DNA of 11,193 nucleotides, from NCBI GenBank assembly GCA_009786735.1, contig WQRM01000040.1, positions 1 through 11,193 on the forward strand, read 5' to 3'. Positions 6,988 through 11,193 of this stretch are shown here, in pieces. Within the stretch, counting starts at the first letter, position 1. Each line of letters opens with the position of its first letter. The notes beneath the pieces are model-generated. The model was not told where the DNA came from. It made no database searches and saw only the letters and a program-made list of their open reading frames with translations. Source of the DNA: Oscillospiraceae bacterium (GTDB taxonomy: Bacteria > Bacillota > Clostridia > Oscillospirales > Acutalibacteraceae). The position numbers were made by a program, and so were the translations under genes.

Positions 6988-8241
6988 ATGAACTACGATG
7001 TTATTGTCATCGGCGGCGGGCCTGCGGGCATGGCGGCCGCCCTCAAGGCGCAGGAAAACGGCGCTGCCCGCGTGCTGATTCTGGAGCGCGACACCTTTTT
7101 GGGCGGCATTCTCATGCAGTGCATTCACACGGGCTTTGGGCTGCACTACTTCAAAGAGGAGCTTAGCGGCCCGGAGTTCGCGCACCGTTTCATTGAGCAA
7201 GTTGAAGCCAACCCTGCCATTGAAGTGAAGCTGGACACGATGGTCTTAGACGTTCAACCCGGTGAGCCAAACCAAGTTGTCGCGGTGAATAAAACAGATG
7301 GGCTGATGCAGCTGAGCGCAAAAGCCATCGTGCTTGCCATGGGCTGCCGCGAACGCCCACGCGGCGCGCTCAACATTGCGGGGGCGCGGCCTGCGGGCGT
7401 GCTTAGCGCTGGCACGGCACAGAAATATGTGAACATGGACGGCTATCTGCCCGGACGCGAAGTGGTGATTTTGGGCAGCGGCGACATCGGTCTCATTATG
7501 GCGCGACGCATGACTTTCGAGGGCGCTAAAGTAAAGATGGTGTGCGAGCTGATGCCTTATTCCGGCGGGCTGACGCGCAACATTGTGCAATGCCTGAACG
7601 ACTTCGACATCCCGCTCAAGCTCAGCACCACGGTGATTGATATCCACGGCGGCGACCGCGTGACCGGCGTGACCATCGCGCAGGTGGACGACAACCGCCG
7701 ACCCATCCCCGGCACAGAAGAGCACGTGCCCTGCGATCTGCTGCTGCTTTCGGTGGGGCTGATTCCCGAGAACGAGCTCAGCCGCGCGGCGGGCGTGGCG
7801 ATTGACCCCATCACCGGCGGCGCGCAGGTGAACGAAGCCTGCGAAACGGAAATCCCCGGCGTGTTCGCGTGCGGCAATGTGCTGCATGTGCACGACCTGG
7901 TGGACTATGTTGCGTTGGAAGCCGAAGTGGCTGGCGCGAATGCTGCGCGATTCGCAATGCGTAATTCGCAATGCGCAATGGGCGATTACGTCACAACGCG
8001 CGGCGAAAACGGCGTGCGCTATGTGGTGCCGCAACGGGTGAACCAACACGCCGGCAAGCCCGTGACGCTGTATTTCCGCGTGGGGCAGGTGTATGCCGAT
8101 GCGACCGTGCAGGTGCGCAACGGTGATACCGTGCTCGCAAAGGAGCGCCGCGCACGCATCACGCCCGGCGAAATGGAGCACCTTGTGGTCAAACCCGAAC
8201 AGCTTGCAGGATGCAGCGAACTTATCGTGGAGGTGGCGTAG
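6988..8241 (+). CDS. FAD/NAD(P)-binding oxidoreductase (pyridine nucleotide-disulfide type), partner of the GlpA-like protein
   Basis: A 417-residue protein starting MNYDVIVIGGGPAGMAAAL. The FAD motif GGGPAG is at 9-14, and MGCRERPRG at 118-126. A second dinucleotide fold VVILGSGDIGLIMARR at 159-174 fits NAD(P)H. The C-terminal FAD motif GVFACGNVLHVHDLVDYV is at 291-308. No redox CxxC is seen; a conserved-looking C45 lies in CIHTGFGL. It likely passes electrons between the flavin/Fe-S dehydrogenase upstream and NAD(P). The start ATG follows the upstream TAA with no gap, with GGGGAGG nine bases ahead. Odd: residues of about 321-335 (RFAMRNSQCAMGDYV) are encoded by a heptamer repeat array (7949-7990) inside the gene. 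The frame stays open through it, and the conserved-looking GVRYVVPQRV follows. A C-terminal beta domain of about 80 residues ends the protein. This is the middle gene of a recurring GlpA-like, oxidoreductase and DUF1667 set. Confidence 0.92.
   Translation: MNYDVIVIGGGPAGMAAALKAQENGAARVLILERDTFLGGILMQCIHTGFGLHYFKEELSGPEFAHRFIEQVEANPAIEVKLDTMVLDVQPGEPNQVVAVNKTDGLMQLSAKAIVLAMGCRERPRGALNIAGARPAGVLSAGTAQKYVNMDGYLPGREVVILGSGDIGLIMARRMTFEGAKVKMVCELMPYSGGLTRNIVQCLNDFDIPLKLSTTVIDIHGGDRVTGVTIAQVDDNRRPIPGTEEHVPCDLLLLSVGLIPENELSRAAGVAIDPITGGAQVNEACETEIPGVFACGNVLHVHDLVDYVALEAEVAGANAARFAMRNSQCAMGDYVTTRGENGVRYVVPQRVNQHAGKPVTLYFRVGQVYADATVQVRNGDTVLAKERRARITPGEMEHLVVKPEQLAGCSELIVEVA
7949..7990 (+). repeat. 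In-frame heptamer array AATKCGY inside the oxidoreductase gene
   Basis: Six consecutive seven-base units are seen: GATTCGC, AATGCGT, AATTCGC, AATGCGC, AATGGGC and GATTACG. They resemble the array at 5297-5343 (AATGCTY). The 42 bases equal six units and a whole number of codons, so the gene stays open. Confidence 0.85.
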
Positions 8242-8296
8242 TTGCCCCCTCAGCCGCGGCAAGCCGCGCCAGCTCCCCCGCAAGCTGGGGAGCCTT
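8242..8296. repeat. CCCCCTCAG double-hairpin dispersed repeat, copy B
   Basis: The element starts at the base after the oxidoreductase stop. It opens TTGCCCCCTCAG, has a perfect six-pair hairpin CGCGGC-AA-GCCGCG, then GCTCCCC/GGGGAGC (8272-8293) and CCTT. The ribosome binding site of the DUF1667 gene (AAGGAGG, 8299-8305) follows within three bases. It fills most of the 73-base gap between the two genes. Confidence 0.78.
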
Positions 8297-8314
8297 ATAA
8301 GGAGGATATTTATT

Positions 8315-8692
8315 ATGAATGAACTGAACATCGTTTGCACGGCATGCCCCATGGGCTGCAGCATCACTGCCACGGTGGACGAACACGAAACCCTCGTGAG
8401 CGTCGCCGGCCACCGCTGCCGTCGCGGCGAAGCCTATGCCCGCGCTGAAATCGCAAACCCTGCGCGCAGCTTTCACTCCACCTTGCGTGTGGCAGGCGGT
8501 GACCTGCCCATGGTGAGCGTGAAAACCGCCGCGCCCGTGCCGAAAAGCACACTCATGGCGTGCGCCGAGGCCACCCGTGACATCACCGCCAACGCTCCCA
8601 TTGCTGTGGGCGACGTGCTGCTGCGCGACATCGCAGGCACCGGCGTGGATCTTGTGGCGACGACGAGGGTGTTGCCCTGTTCTTTTTCTTGA
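8315..8692 (+). CDS. DUF1667 small cysteine-motif protein
   Basis: A 125-residue protein starting MNELNIVCTACPMGCSITATV. Cysteines C8, C11 and C15 with C35 (GHRCRRGEAYA) form a likely four-ligand metal or Fe-S site at the N-terminus. The rest (LRVAGGDLPMVSVKTAAPVPKSTLMAC, IAVGDVLLRDIAGTGVDLVATTRV) matches the DUF1667 family, which is found next to GlpA-like and pyridine nucleotide-disulfide oxidoreductase genes. It is probably a small electron-transfer or assembly subunit of that complex; no direct function is known to me. The ATG has AAGGAGG nine bases upstream; in-frame sequence further upstream overlaps the preceding gene and is not used. The last residues (about LPCSFS) and the stop (8690-8692) come from a GTTCTTTTT palindromic repeat, so the original terminus has probably been overwritten. 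Confidence 0.9.
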   Translation: MNELNIVCTACPMGCSITATVDEHETLVSVAGHRCRRGEAYARAEIANPARSFHSTLRVAGGDLPMVSVKTAAPVPKSTLMACAEATRDITANAPIAVGDVLLRDIAGTGVDLVATTRVLPCSFS

Positions 8693-8728
8693 AAGAAAAA
8701 GAACCAAAAAGAACTTTAGTCGCTTCGC
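8679..8728 (-). repeat. GTTCTTTTT palindromic repeat, copy 2 (inverted)
   Basis: A palindrome with perfect 12-base arms GTTCTTTTTCTT/AAGAAAAAGAAC (8679-8704) is followed by CCAAAAAGAACTTTAG and TCGCTTCGC. Read on the minus strand this reproduces copy 1 (GCGAAGCGA, then TAAAG, then TTTTTGG, then the palindrome). The stop codon of the DUF1667 gene begins at the last arm base and spans the two-base centre. It is inverted relative to copies 1 and 3. Confidence 0.8.
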
Positions 8729-8750
8729 GATGCTTGATTATGAAAACAGA

Positions 8751-8790
8751 AAGCCCCCATTCTCTGCGTGGCAGGAAATGGGGGTTTATC
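8751..8790. terminator. Bidirectional terminator between convergent genes
   Basis: CCCCCATT (8754-8761) pairs with AATGGGGG (8777-8784). Inside that, past a two-by-two internal loop, CTGC (8764-8767) pairs with GCAG (8771-8774) around a GTG loop. The plus-strand side continues TTTATCTTATCTT and the minus-strand side continues CTTTCTGTTTTC, so it can end both the redox operon and gdhA. Confidence 0.75.
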
Positions 8791-8808
8791 TTATCTTACA
8801 ATCATCCA

Positions 8809-8859
8809 CCGCCGAAGGCGGGCTAGGTTTTTTTGGTTCTTTTTTTGCAAAAAAAGAAC
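8809..8859 (+). repeat. GTTCTTTTT palindromic repeat, copy 3
   Basis: A CCGCC-GAA-GGCGG hairpin (8809-8821) is followed by a T-run ending in GG and a palindrome with 11-base arms GTTCTTTTTTT/AAAAAAAGAAC (8836-8859). It ends two bases from the gdhA stop codon and is the first structure in the gdhA 3' untranslated region. Same orientation as copy 1. Confidence 0.75.
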
Positions 8860-8861
8860 AA

Positions 8862-11193
<2,332 letters not shown>

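Noticed and set aside
5986..7200. 404-residue open frame on the minus strand
   Set aside because: It lies antisense to the GlpA-like gene and the start of the oxidoreductase gene. Its product is rich in His, Arg and Ala with no recognisable motif, which is typical of a GC-rich shadow frame.
7246..8373. 375-residue open frame on the minus strand
   Set aside because: Antisense to the oxidoreductase and DUF1667 genes; same shadow composition, no plausible ribosome binding site or domain.

Overview
The window is bacterial and fits an uncultured Gram-positive of the Clostridia type, perhaps near Oscillospirales. The grounds are strong AGGAG-type ribosome binding sites, near-consensus sigma-A promoters (TTGACA-17-TATAAT), a GPH-family sugar symporter, a hexameric glutamate dehydrogenase, and dispersed palindromic repeats of kinds I associate with gut Clostridia. 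This placement is inference; no taxonomic marker gene is present. Coding is dense, and the high GC content produces many long shadow frames, which I left out.

Layout from left to right. Positions 1-280 hold no convincing protein gene. They carry a strong leftward promoter followed by a leader resembling the 5' leader of a Firmicute rRNA operon, so a 16S gene may begin just beyond the left edge. Next is a leftward GH95 family alpha-L-fucosidase (281-2398). Its promoter overlaps, at the -35 box, the promoter of a rightward gene for a membrane-anchored, Thr-rich surface protein (2585-3598). That gene ends at a clear terminator, and a new promoter then drives a rightward DUF4091/GH123-like glycoside hydrolase (3728-5317).

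A repeat-rich spacer (5297-5543) leads into a three-gene redox operon. It encodes a GlpA/LhgO-like FAD dehydrogenase with a C-terminal BFD-type [2Fe-2S] domain (5563-6987), a pyridine nucleotide-disulfide-type FAD/NAD(P) oxidoreductase (6988-8241), and a small four-cysteine DUF1667 protein (8315-8692). This arrangement recurs in anaerobes and is usually linked to glycerol-3-phosphate oxidation, though no glycerol kinase or facilitator is visible here. A second repeat-rich spacer with a bidirectional terminator separates it from the convergent glutamate dehydrogenase gene gdhA (8862-10190). Finally, the C-terminal part of a GPH sugar:cation symporter (10309-11193) runs off the right edge.

Functionally, the two glycosidases lack signal peptides and so probably act in the cytoplasm on imported oligosaccharides. 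Fucose and possibly N-acetylhexosamine release would fit host-type glycans. The redox operon and gdhA are central metabolism.

I did not find a clearly new multi-gene system. The most unusual structure is at the DNA level. Three families of short repeats (heptamer arrays, CCCCCTCAG double-hairpin elements and GTTCTTTTT palindromes) recur around one operon. They have supplied coding sequence: an in-frame stretch inside the FAD/NAD(P) oxidoreductase, the last codons and stop of the DUF4091 gene, and the tail and stop of the DUF1667 gene.
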